Origin: Rhodopseudomonas sp. P2A-2r
Lineage (GTDB): Bacteria; Pseudomonadota; Alphaproteobacteria; Rhizobiales; Xanthobacteraceae
Length of the DNA: 64,000 bases
NCBI RefSeq assembly: GCF_026015985.1
Contig: NZ_CP110389.1
Location: 5,116,001 to 5,180,000, forward strand
Reading direction: 5' to 3'
The notes under the pieces: model-generated
The model's database searches: none
Seen by the model: only the letters and a program-made list of their open reading frames with translations
Told to the model about the DNA's origin: nothing
Position numbers and translations under genes: made by a program
Part shown: positions 37,929-47,059 of the stretch, piece by piece
Layout of the letters: every line of letters starts with the position of its first letter
Position numbering within the stretch: position 1 is the stretch's first letter

Positions 37929-38328
37929 CACTCAGGCGGCCGGATCAACTTGTAGGATGTTGTGCCAATTCCACGGCAAACAACTCATCGAGCCTTTGGA
38001 CGAGATGCTCGGCGATGCGCCAGGACATCGGCAAGCCAAGCCTTCAGATCTCGTCATCCATCCAGCGACGGCGCCGACCAGTCCCGACCATGGCCAGCCG
38101 AGAGTCCTTGTGGATGTTCATCCGGGGCCCCTCGCGGACCGCTAAAGCTTCGACGCCCCCAGCTTCCCCGACCGGGACCGGACGGACAACCTATTGAAAG
38201 CTCGCAGCTAAGCCTCGCTCGGCTCGGTCCGCTCCACTTGACTTCGGGACCGAGCTACCACTCAGAGTCAATCGTCAGTGATCGCATCGATGCGTCTTTC
38301 TTCGCCACGGCACTTAGCGTGACCGCCC

Positions 38329-39507
38329 TCATCGCAAGGCGCTGCTGAACACCAAATTATGCGTCAATTGGTCAAGATCGTATCGCTCTCCGAACGACCA
38401 CAGGATCCATCCGAGTTCGTAGCTTCGGCACTCCATCCGGAGCGTAAGGCTGGCAGGCGGGATCAACTGGGTTTTACGACCAAGATAGGCGTTCGCGACA
38501 GCGCGAACCACGCGCCTGTCCTTCGAATGCAGTTCGTTCACACGCACCTGCGACCGATAGCTCAGCTGCGACGCCGGCAGCAGCATCGATCGCCTCAGTT
38601 GGTTCTCACCAAAGATCCAGTTGAATCCCTTCACCAACGCCTTGGTTGCTCCCTCCACATTGTGGCGTTCCGCAAATTCAAGCAACGCAGGTGCCATTCC
38701 GTACTGATGAACCGAATAGACCTCGTAAAAATCGACCACCTCGCCACGCTTCGCGTCGAAGAACCACGGCCATTCACCTTGGGGGCCCTGTAACTCAATC
38801 AAGCGGCGTACGCATGAATTGGCCAGCTCGATTGCCTCCGGCTCGCCGGCAAACTCACCATAGCTGTAGCAGGCGATGGCGAGATATGTCTGGGTCGCGA
38901 ATGACGCGAAGCGGCGCCGGAACCCGGTAGCAGTGTCACAGAACAGTGCGGAATCCGTTGCGTAGGACTCGCTCAGAAAGTTGAACAGAAGCGCAGCGTG
39001 ATGGGAAAATTCGGTCCTGCCTTCCACCGCTTGGGCAACGATCCCTATCAGGAGCATTCCTAGATCCTGCGCCCGGAACGTCGTCCACCTGCCTCTGTTT
39101 TCAAGCAATTGTCTAATCACTTTAGAAACGCTGAACGGCACCTCAAGTTTCAGTTTCGCCGCAGCCCAAAGGGCCATGCCGAACGCATAGGTCGGCACGG
39201 GCAGACGCGTAAGCAGATCGACATTGGTCGAGAACACTTCTGGAATGTTGATAGCCTGCGGCACGGCCCGGATGCGTGACATTCCCAAGAGAACATTTAG
39301 CGAATAGAAGACGTCGCTATGAGGAACGGATTCGTTGGGATTCTCGCGCCCGTCGAGATGGTAAATATGAGACCATCGCTGCTTATCTGGGAGCCAGCAT
39401 TTCTGCAAGCCGCTCAGCGCGTAATTGACCAGCGGCGAATTCCCCATGACCCCGCTTGCTGCAACGGACCTCGGAGCGACAACATCCTGCCCACCTGCGT
39501 TGCTCAT
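38329..39507 (-). CDS. unrecognised 392-aa protein, last gene of the second type I secretion operon
   Basis: I do not recognise this protein. It has no signal peptide or membrane segment. Helical repeats rich in aromatic residues (PTYAFGMALWAAAKLKLEV; FASFATQTYLAIACYSYGEF; GPQGEWPWFFDAKRGEVVDF; YEVYSVHQYGMAPALLEFAE) suggest an alpha/alpha toroid such as those of glycoside hydrolases, polysaccharide lyases or terpene-cyclase-like proteins. The ATG has GAGAGG upstream and follows the hlyD-type stop by 12 bases, so it is co-transcribed with the exporter. It could act on the polysaccharide or on the secreted DUF4082 protein; this is inference only. Confidence 0.7.
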   Translation of the reverse strand: MSNAGGQDVVAPRSVAASGVMGNSPLVNYALSGLQKCWLPDKQRWSHIYHLDGRENPNESVPHSDVFYSLNVLLGMSRIRAVPQAINIPEVFSTNVDLLTRLPVPTYAFGMALWAAAKLKLEVPFSVSKVIRQLLENRGRWTTFRAQDLGMLLIGIVAQAVEGRTEFSHHAALLFNFLSESYATDSALFCDTATGFRRRFASFATQTYLAIACYSYGEFAGEPEAIELANSCVRRLIELQGPQGEWPWFFDAKRGEVVDFYEVYSVHQYGMAPALLEFAERHNVEGATKALVKGFNWIFGENQLRRSMLLPASQLSYRSQVRVNELHSKDRRVVRAVANAYLGRKTQLIPPASLTLRMECRSYELGWILWSFGERYDLDQLTHNLVFSSALR

Positions 39508-39519
39508 ACAACCTCTCGT

Positions 39520-40946
39520 TCAATATTCACGAATGCTCTCATCCAGGCCACGGAGAAGTGGATAGAGAAAATAGGACATCACGCTCCGTTGCCCGACTTT
39601 GAGCTCCGCGGTCACGGCCATGCCAGGGATGAGTTGAACCTGCCCCAACGGAGTTCGCAGCTTGCCGTCGGTCACGTCGACCAACACGCGGTAATAAGGA
39701 GCGGGATTGCGGCGCGACGCGTCAGTCTTCGTGTCCGGGTTAAACGCATCCTCGCTGACGACGCGCACCATTCCCGTTGCCGTTCCATATTTCTGGAAGG
39801 GAAAGGCGTCGAACTTGAGACGGGCGGCTTGTCCGAGGACAATCTGGCCGATATCTCGGCCCTCGACGTTGACCTCCACCTGCAACGGCACGTTGCGAGG
39901 CACGAGTACGAACAAGGTCTCGGCCTCCTTAACCACTGACCCGACGGTGCGGTTCGCGAGTTCCAATACAACCGCATCAGCTGGAGCCGACAGGACGATG
40001 AGTTGCCTGCGCAGCTCCGCCTTCTTCAGGTCTTCTGCCGCACCGCTCCGCTTGGCCAGTGTCTCGACCAGTTCCTGATATGTCGCGCGCTTGAACTCCT
40101 CAATGAAAACCTGTCGATCCGCTTCGGCCTTCTCGATCTTGTGCGCGCTATCTACTTGGTTTCCCCGCGCTCTCGACAGGCTGCTTTCCACCTCGAGACG
40201 CGCATCCCGCGAGAGCAGGAAGTTCAGCCTGGATCCGACTTCCCGGTCCATCAGGGTGGTCCGCATCGACTCGATGGACTTCATCGTTTCAAGGCGCTGA
40301 GCCAGCACCGTCGCATCGTCTTGACCTGTCTTCAAATTCGCGCGGGCGCTGGCAATCTGCGCGTCAAAAGTCGCCAATTGGGCGCTATAGAACGACCTAC
40401 GTTGTGCGAACAACTTGCTCTGCAAGATAGCATCGGGGTTGTTCGGCTCCGTCAGAACGTAGTCGCGCCCTTCGAGTTCGGCCTTGAGGCGTTCAATCGC
40501 CGCATCGAACGCCGCGACTTTAACGCGCAATTGGTCGAGGTCAGCCTGCGAAAATGTCGGGTCGAGGGTCGCCAGCGGATCGCCCTTCTTGACCACGTCC
40601 CCAGCGCGGACATGCATCTGCCGTATGACAGACGTTTCGAGCGGCTGAAGGACGAGATTCGGGCGGGTCGTCGTGAGCTTTCCCTGCGCCGAGACGATCG
40701 TTTCGACGTGAGAAAGCGAGGCCCACAGAACGGAAGCGAATATCAGGGCCACCACGCAGTAGAGAGTGAGACGAGCAACGTTCGGCGGCGTACTCTGTTC
40801 GATCTCCACAGCATCGGACTGGAACTCGCGGACGACGTCGGGGCGACGCATCCTCGCGGACCGTAACGCCGTTGGCTTCCGCCTTTCGGAGCTCGCCGGA
40901 CTTGCTCCCCCGCGGCAGGCGAGTTCGCGCGCTCATTGATGTCCAT
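39520..40946 (-). CDS. hlyD: type I secretion periplasmic adaptor, HlyD family, probable frameshift near the 5' end
   Basis: The main frame (40851-39520) has the N-terminal transmembrane segment LTLYCVVALIFASVLWASLS, the HlyD signature LVLQPLETSVIRQMHVRAGD followed by VVKKGDPLATLDPTF, a long coiled coil (about 75-280) and the conserved C-terminal LIPGMAVTAELKVGQRSVMS. Upstream, an ATG at 40946 lies two bases after the hlyB-like stop and reads MDINERANSPAAG in another frame. One extra base in the five-C run at 40907-40911 would join the two and add about 32 residues, the natural operon start. Without it, translation would have to begin at 40851. Confidence 0.88.
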
Positions 40947-40948
40947 CG

Positions 40949-43162
40949 TCAGGCCGCCTTCATCTGCTGATTCCACAAGTGCCGATATATGCTGCATTTG
41001 GCGATGAGCTTGTCGTGCCTATCGACATCGACGACACGGCCGCCCTCGATCACAAGGATAGAGTCCGCCTCCGCCAGCATCGACAGCCTGTGCGAGACGA
41101 TAACCACGGTTCGGCCGGACGCGATGCGACGGAGATTGCGACGAATGATAGTTTCGCTCTCCGAATCGAGGGCACTTGTCGCTTCATCAAGGATGAGAAT
41201 GCGCGGGTTGACGATCAGCGCGCGCGCGATCGCCAGCCTTTGCTTCTGCCCGCCGGAGAGATTGGACGCGCCCTCCTCGAGCAGAGTGTCATAACCTCGC
41301 GGCAGTCGCTGGATGAAATCGTCCGCGCCCGCGAGTTGTGCCGCCTGGACGACCTCAGCAAAGGTCGCATCGCGTTTGACGCGTGCGATATTCTCCCGAA
41401 TAGTCCCGCGGAACAGGAAGCTGTCCTGCAGAACGACGCCGAGATTCTTCCGGAGGTGAACAAGGTCGACCTCGCGCACATCATAGCCGTCGATCCGCAC
41501 CAGCCCCTGCTGGATGGGGTACAGGCCTGACATCAGACGCGTGAGCGTCGTTTTTCCGGAACCACTGCGTCCGACGATCCCAAAGACCTGCCCTGGCGCA
41601 ATTGAAAAGGACACGTCGTCGAGAGCTGCGGCTCCTTCGGCGCCATAGCGGAAGGAGACGCTTTCGAATTCGATGCTTCCCTTAATGTCCGGTCGCAATC
41701 CGCTGCGCAACGCCTCACGCTCTGGAGCCTGGTTCATGACTTCACCAAGCATCCTGACGGCGAGCGCGACTTCTTGATACTCATGCACCATCGTGACCAT
41801 CTGCACCAGCGGCCCTGAGACACGACCAGCGAGCATGTTGAACGCAACCAATGCGCCGATCGTCAATTCGCCGCCGAAGACGTCCAACGCACCGAGGCCG
41901 ATGATGCCGAGCGTCATCAGCTTCTCGAGGAACCCGGTCGTGGATTGAGCAGCGGCCGAAATCTTCTCCACGTTGAAGCGCATGGAGACCGACTGTGCGC
42001 AGCAGTCGTCCCAAACCTTGCGCTGCAACGGTTCCATCGCCAGCGACTTTACTGTCCGCATGCCATGGACGGTCTCGACCAACAATGCCTGCCGCGTGCC
42101 TTCGGCTTGGTACAAACTAAAGAGGCGGCGCCGGAACGGCCCCATGAGAAGCACGACGATCGTGCCACTGAGAAAGGTGAATGCCAGCACGATTCCCGTC
42201 AGCTTGAGGCTGTACATCGCCAAGACAGGAATGAAGACGAGAAGCGAGAGCGCGTCCAGGAAGGTGAGAAACAGCCGGCCGGTGAGGAATTCCCGGATGC
42301 GGCTGGCCTGCTGCATATGTTTGACCAATATGCCTGCGGAGATGTGTTCAAAGAACGTCACCGGCAAACCCAACATATGGCCGAACGTCTTCGTGGCTAC
42401 CCGTATATCGACTTTGTTGGTCGCATACAGCATCAGATATCGGCGCAGGAAGCTGAAGATCGCATCGAATATCAGGGCAACGACGGCTCCGGCTGCAAGG
42501 ACGTACAAGGTGGTGAAGCTTTCATGCACCAGAACCTTGTCGATGACTAGCTGGAAGAAAATAGGAACCACGAGACCGAGTCCGTAGAGCAGAATGGCGG
42601 CGACGGCGACATCGACGAAGAGGCGCCGCTCGCACAGAAGCTCCGGGACGAACCAGCGGAAGCCGAACGTCTTCTCGGACGCGGCGCCCTTCTGATCCTG
42701 CTTGATGAGCAGAACATCGCCGTTCCAATTGGTACAAAATCGATCCTCGTTCACCAGCAAAGGCTCGTTACGCCGGTCCGCGAGCGGATCGATGACGTTG
42801 ACGCATGGGGCATCGCTCCCACCGCCGGCGCCCGCGACCACCACCCAATTGCCGTTCGCGAGTTGAACCATCGCGGGGAACGCCTCCCCGAGGTTTACCA
42901 GAGCCTGCCAGTCGATCTTCGCAATCTTCGCTCTTAGCCCAGCCTGTCGGGCCATACGCACGACGTCCGAGACCGGGAGCGCGGCGCCATCGACCGCATG
43001 AGCATGCATCAACTGTTCGACGGACAGATCTACGCCGTGGCGCGCCGCAACGAATTCCAGGCACTGGAGTGCCGTCTGGACTTCGACGCGCCTCGCGGCG
43101 ACGGGCTCGGTCTCCTGAGGAGGCGCTTGAACTTCGTCGTTAACGGAAATTTGATGAAGCAT
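40949..43162 (-). CDS. hlyB: type I secretion ABC transporter, HlyB-like with degenerate C39 domain
   Basis: The 737-residue protein has three parts. An N-terminal C39-like domain (about 25-150; TALQCLEFVAARHGVDLSVE) lacks the catalytic cysteine at the usual spot, as in HlyB. The membrane domain follows (about 170-460; FGFRWFVPELLCERRLFVDV at its entry). The ATPase has Walker A GRSGSGKTT, signature LSGGQKQRLAIARA, Walker B ILILDEATSALD and the switch histidine in VSHRL. Such degenerate C39 domains bind RTX-type substrates rather than cleaving leader peptides. Start and end overlap or abut the small upstream gene and hlyD, so the operon is tightly coupled. Confidence 0.92.
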   Translation of the reverse strand: MLHQISVNDEVQAPPQETEPVAARRVEVQTALQCLEFVAARHGVDLSVEQLMHAHAVDGAALPVSDVVRMARQAGLRAKIAKIDWQALVNLGEAFPAMVQLANGNWVVVAGAGGGSDAPCVNVIDPLADRRNEPLLVNEDRFCTNWNGDVLLIKQDQKGAASEKTFGFRWFVPELLCERRLFVDVAVAAILLYGLGLVVPIFFQLVIDKVLVHESFTTLYVLAAGAVVALIFDAIFSFLRRYLMLYATNKVDIRVATKTFGHMLGLPVTFFEHISAGILVKHMQQASRIREFLTGRLFLTFLDALSLLVFIPVLAMYSLKLTGIVLAFTFLSGTIVVLLMGPFRRRLFSLYQAEGTRQALLVETVHGMRTVKSLAMEPLQRKVWDDCCAQSVSMRFNVEKISAAAQSTTGFLEKLMTLGIIGLGALDVFGGELTIGALVAFNMLAGRVSGPLVQMVTMVHEYQEVALAVRMLGEVMNQAPEREALRSGLRPDIKGSIEFESVSFRYGAEGAAALDDVSFSIAPGQVFGIVGRSGSGKTTLTRLMSGLYPIQQGLVRIDGYDVREVDLVHLRKNLGVVLQDSFLFRGTIRENIARVKRDATFAEVVQAAQLAGADDFIQRLPRGYDTLLEEGASNLSGGQKQRLAIARALIVNPRILILDEATSALDSESETIIRRNLRRIASGRTVVIVSHRLSMLAEADSILVIEGGRVVDVDRHDKLIAKCSIYRHLWNQQMKAA

Positions 43163-43478
43163 TTGGATTCCGTGACAGGTTCGGGGCTGATGCAGTCATA
43201 TCCGCGTTGGTCGGGCTCGACATCGAGGGGTCCGACGACGGTCGCGGTTGGTTGCGTTTCACCACACCCGCGTCGACCAGCCCCTGCAGCGCGTTCTGCA
43301 TGACTTCGACGGAGTTGGCGAACGCCTCGATCGGAAAGATCAGTCGCTGGCGAAAGACCTTCTTGGGCGCATTGTTCGCGTCGCGTTCGGTCGGCGAAAG
43401 ACTGACGATGTCGACGCGAACGATCGACCCGCCTACCGTGATTTCGTCGATTCCATCGGTATATATTTCGGAATGCAT
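43140..43478 (-). CDS. small conserved protein of the type I secretion operon
   Basis: The 112-residue protein has an ordered N-terminal domain (DGIDEITVGGSIVRVDIVSL; KVFRQRLIFPIEAFANSVEV followed by MQNALQGLVDAGVVKR) and a disordered Pro/Ser/Asn-rich tail. I recall similar small proteins beside alphaproteobacterial type I exporters, but know no function. The ATG has GGGAG upstream, and the gene overlaps the hlyB-like start by 23 bases. It has no signal or membrane segment, so it probably stays in the cytosol, possibly as a chaperone or regulator of export (inference). Confidence 0.75.
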   Translation of the reverse strand: MHSEIYTDGIDEITVGGSIVRVDIVSLSPTERDANNAPKKVFRQRLIFPIEAFANSVEVMQNALQGLVDAGVVKRNQPRPSSDPSMSSPTNADMTASAPNLSRNPNASSNFR

Positions 43479-43489
43479 GGTAGTTCTCC

Positions 43490-46023
43490 CTAGCCTGTGA
43501 GATTCGCCTTGAACAAGACATCGACGCCGTAACCGGTGGCGTTGAAGCTACTGGTCGGAAAAAGGCTCGCCGAGCCATAGGCATAGAGTCCGTTCGCGCT
43601 GCCGGACGTGCTTGCAGGCGCAATCAGCAACCCGCTGGTGTGCGAGTCGGCAAAGAAGCCAGGATCTGCGGAGTAATTGCCGTCGGTGTGATACGAAGCG
43701 ATATAGGTCACGCCAGCGGTCAAAGAGACCGGGGTCGAGAACATCACTTGCTGCCAACCCTCCGCCGTTTCATTGGCAAACGTCGCCGTTGCGAGAAGGT
43801 CGCCCGTGGCGCTCCAGAAGTTTCCGACGTGAGTACCGGTGTTGTCGACGCCTTTGAAGAAGCGCAGTCCGACCACATCGCCATCCATCATGCTGTAAAA
43901 TTTGAAGCCCAGTTCGACGGAATTGCTGTCGTTCGCTGTGACCACGCTCGGCACAGCCGCCGAGTCGAAGAACGTGGTCGGCTGCGCCCCCGCAACCCAG
44001 AGCTTCACATCCGCCGTAGCGGACATGCCGAGGCTATTGGTTACCGTGTAAGAAAATCCGGCGGCGCCGGAATACCCTGACGCAGGGGTGAATATCACCG
44101 CTTGCGTAAGCGGGTCATACGAGACCGTTCCGTTGACTGCGCTCCCGGCCGCCGTCACGGAAAGAGGAAGATCATCCGGATTCTGGTCGTTCGCGAGAAG
44201 CCGCGACGAGGCGATGGACGTCGAGCGCCCGGCGGCGATCGCCCCGACGACATCGTCGAGCGGTCCTGGCGGCGCGGGCGGCCTGCTGTAGACCACATCG
44301 ACCCAGTAGTTGTTGGCATTGTAGCTGTTCGTCGGAAACACGCTCGAAGAGCCGTATGCGTAAACGCTGCCGAACGCCGTCAGGTCTCCGCTCGTCACCG
44401 GGCTTGCGAAATAGCCTGGATCGGCGGAGTACAGGCCGTCGGTGTGATAGGAGGCGACATAGGTGACGCCCGCGCGAATTGCGACCGGGTTCGACAACGC
44501 AACCTGTTGCCATCCGCTGCCGGTCTCGCCACTGAACGTGGCTGTCGCGAGCAATGTGCCGGAGGAGTCCCAAAGGCTCGCCGTGTGATTTCCGACGTTA
44601 TCCGCGCCCTTGTAGAAGCGAAGACCCGTAATCACCCCGTCCGAGGCGCTGACAAATCTGACGCCAAGTTCGACCGCATTGGGATCGTTCACCGGATCCA
44701 TGACCGGTTGCCCGCCGCTATCGAACAGATGCTCGTCCGGCACCACGAACAGCGTGACGGTCGCTGGCGCGCTGCGCCCCTCGTCGTCCTTGACGGTGTA
44801 GGAGAAGCTCGCATTGCCACGATATCCGGCCGATGCGACGAAAGTGATCTGCTGGCTGAACGCGTCGTAGGTGACAGTCCCTTGCTGGGCCGCGAAAACC
44901 GCATCTACCGAGACGTGCGAGCCAGGCGACGCCGTGTCGTTCGTCAGCAAGGCGGTTGCCTGGATCGTCCTCTTGCCGCCAAGAACCAGAAAACCTCCGT
45001 CATTTCCGGCCACAGGTCGCGCAGTTGCCGGCGTAGCGACGGGCGGAGCCGCGGGCCCTGTTGTCGAGGCTCCGCCGTCATTCCCAGCGACCGGTCCGGC
45101 AATTGGGGACGAGGCAGCAGGCATAGCCGCGGACTCTGTCGCTGGGGCTCCGCTCATGGCCAGCGGCAAGGATCGTCCCGCCGGCGCCAAGTCGAACCAT
45201 CCAACCGCGGCGGGAACTGCGAGGCGCTCTTCTTCGAAGCCGACGGCGGGGGGCGAGACGGCGCCGTCAGTTGCTCGAAATGCTCGGCCGTCGATTTCTC
45301 TATGGCAGTCTCCCCGCTATGCCAACTGTCGGGTGGGGTACCCGATCCAATCCAGCGTCGGCGCGCATCGGGACTCCGCGCGCCCTGCGCGTCACTCTTC
45401 GGGACGCTCCCCGTCACCAAAGGCTCCTCGGTTGCCGGGTCCGGCGCCGGCTCGTCGCCTTTCGGAGCCAAATCGGCGCGCGTCTGGCTATCGACACGGT
45501 CACCCACCAAACCAGCGTCAATGGACGGTGTGGGCAGCGCAGCAGCAGCGGAGGTACTCAAGGACGCGGTCAGGGCCGATATCAGACCGAACGCGAGCGG
45601 ATCCACCTGCACCGCCGGCGCATCCTTGCATTGTGCCTGAACGGCACGACCGGATACGCGACGCTCGGCCACGATCGTCACGCGGACGATGAACGGCTCG
45701 CCATCTGTTCCGATGGTTCGCAACTCGAACTCGGGGTCTGAGACCGAAGCGCGCGGGGACGCCAAAAATAGCAGCGTCGCCAGATTGGCGGCGAGGATGA
45801 TGTCCCCGACCTTGAGGCCTTGCGGCGCGGCTGCTGTCCACATACGACCGTTGCGGGGCAGCGACATCACCTCAAGCGCCTGCTCCGGGCTCATGCCCAG
45901 AACGGCAGAGTCCAGGTCCATCCGGACCGGACCCCGGTCCTGCTGTAGACGGAGCTGAATCGCAAGGATTGTCACACGGGATCGGACGGACGATTTAATT
46001 CCGATTTTGCCCGTCGCGCGCAT
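43490..46023 (-). CDS. DUF4082 / cadherin-like protein, probable substrate of the second type I system, one frameshift
   Basis: Two reading stretches join into one protein of about 844 residues. The first (46023 to about 45250) starts at an ATG with GGAGG upstream and has a domain ending in a disordered Pro/Ala/Asp-rich segment. The second (to 43490) contains two cadherin-like repeats (TIQATALLTNDTASPGSHV; SRLLANDQNPDDLPLSV) and two DUF4082 domains (GVITGLRFYKGADNVGNHTA; GDVVGLRFFKGVDNTGTHVG), ending in GVDVLFKANLTG. One base added to the six-G run at 45248-45253 restores ...AVGFEEERLAVPAAVGWF. No RTX repeats or signal peptide are visible. It is the first gene of the hlyB/hlyD operon, which is the main evidence for its export route. 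Confidence 0.82.
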
Positions 46024-47059
46024 CGCCTCCTCCCGGGGCGAGCAACCGATATCTTCCGCCTTGCGACCAACAACATGGGAAAATCGCGCGGAGATTTCAC
46101 ATGCCGTTGAATAATATAGCAAATCTTCAACGTGACCGTGCTGCGGGGTAGTCTCCGGATATGGAATCGGTCTCCGATTTGACATGATCAACGCATCGCC
46201 CACTAAGGAGGACAGATCTCAATAGCGAAATAAATAATATTAAATAAAACCAATGGTCAATTGAATTATGGAAATTTAAATATATTGGCTAACGACGATA
46301 TCGCCGCCCGTTGGCGAAGATCGTGAAAACTGGGCCCGTAACCGCCTTTCTCCGCCCGGCGCGCCAGCTTGAGCGACCGATCGCTCGAGATCCCTCACGT
46401 GATACACGAACACCGTGGCGCCACGCTCGCGCTCCGCCGCCCCGGCCGTTCAACTCCGAGAAATACTCCCGTGGCCGCAAGCGCAATGCAGGACTGCCCC
46501 ATTCGTGATAAATTAGGATCGGCGATCGACGGATCGGCGCGACTTCGAAGCTAGATGAACGACGCCCTCGGACTCCTGGGCCGCCGAAGCCCGGTCAAGA
46601 CAGTACCGGTTACAAACGTCGAGCCGCGGCCCCCGGAATTCGGGTGTGCGGCCGCCGGATCGAACGACCTTGGACTCGATGCTTAGGTCTGTGGGCGGTA
46701 CCGCATTTATGCGGTCCGTCGTCGTGGCGCATTGGTCAGACGAATATCGATTAGTGACGCGTACGCTGCTCGAACACCCCATATTAGGGCTTGTCGATTG
46801 CACAAAACTGTACAGAGCGCGCATCACTCGGCGCCAAATCCGTTTTGCATCGATAAATCAAGCCGGTACGACGTGGAAGAATTGGCCGACACCGCTGACA
46901 AACGCCAAAATTAATTATATATATTTAATTTCCCGCCCCGCTTTCTTTATTCAGTACAATGATATTAAATGCTGCCTCACGCGATCGACGGTACTGAGGT
47001 CATTCGCGTGAGCACAGCTCTTTTCTTCCCGGCACAACCGAGGGGCTTGGTGGCTTTCG
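46024..47059. other. 1-kb intergenic region between divergent secretion and EPS-export operons
   Basis: I see no convincing gene, only short frames without motifs. Two AT-rich blocks stand out: 46200-46290 (aaataaataatattaaataa) next to the DUF4082 gene, and 46905-46970 (ccaaaattaattatatatat) ahead of the wzc gene. These are the likely promoters of the two divergent operons. The middle (46330-46880) is GC-rich and may be a decayed gene. Confidence 0.45.

Larger units (their letters stand above)
35240..38121 (-). pseudogene. IS481-family transposase remnant, split by IS66
   Basis: Reading the minus strand, the right flank of the IS66 element begins MNIHKDSRLAMVG (ATG at 38121), like IS481 transposase N-termini. 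The left flank (about 35345-35240) encodes AEPVRRYVRGHSCELIHVDI followed by EKLGRF, like the start of the IS481 integrase core. The two pieces are in the expected order and orientation around the insertion, but most of the protein between and after them is missing or scrambled. It was probably already decayed when IS66 entered. Confidence 0.65.

Noticed and set aside
40003..42587. Plus-strand frames opposite the HlyD and HlyB genes
   Set aside because: No motifs, and they conflict with well-supported secretion genes.
46646..47011. Plus-strand frame of 121 residues upstream of wzc
   Set aside because: Its second half is translated from the AT-rich promoter block and the first half shows no motif.
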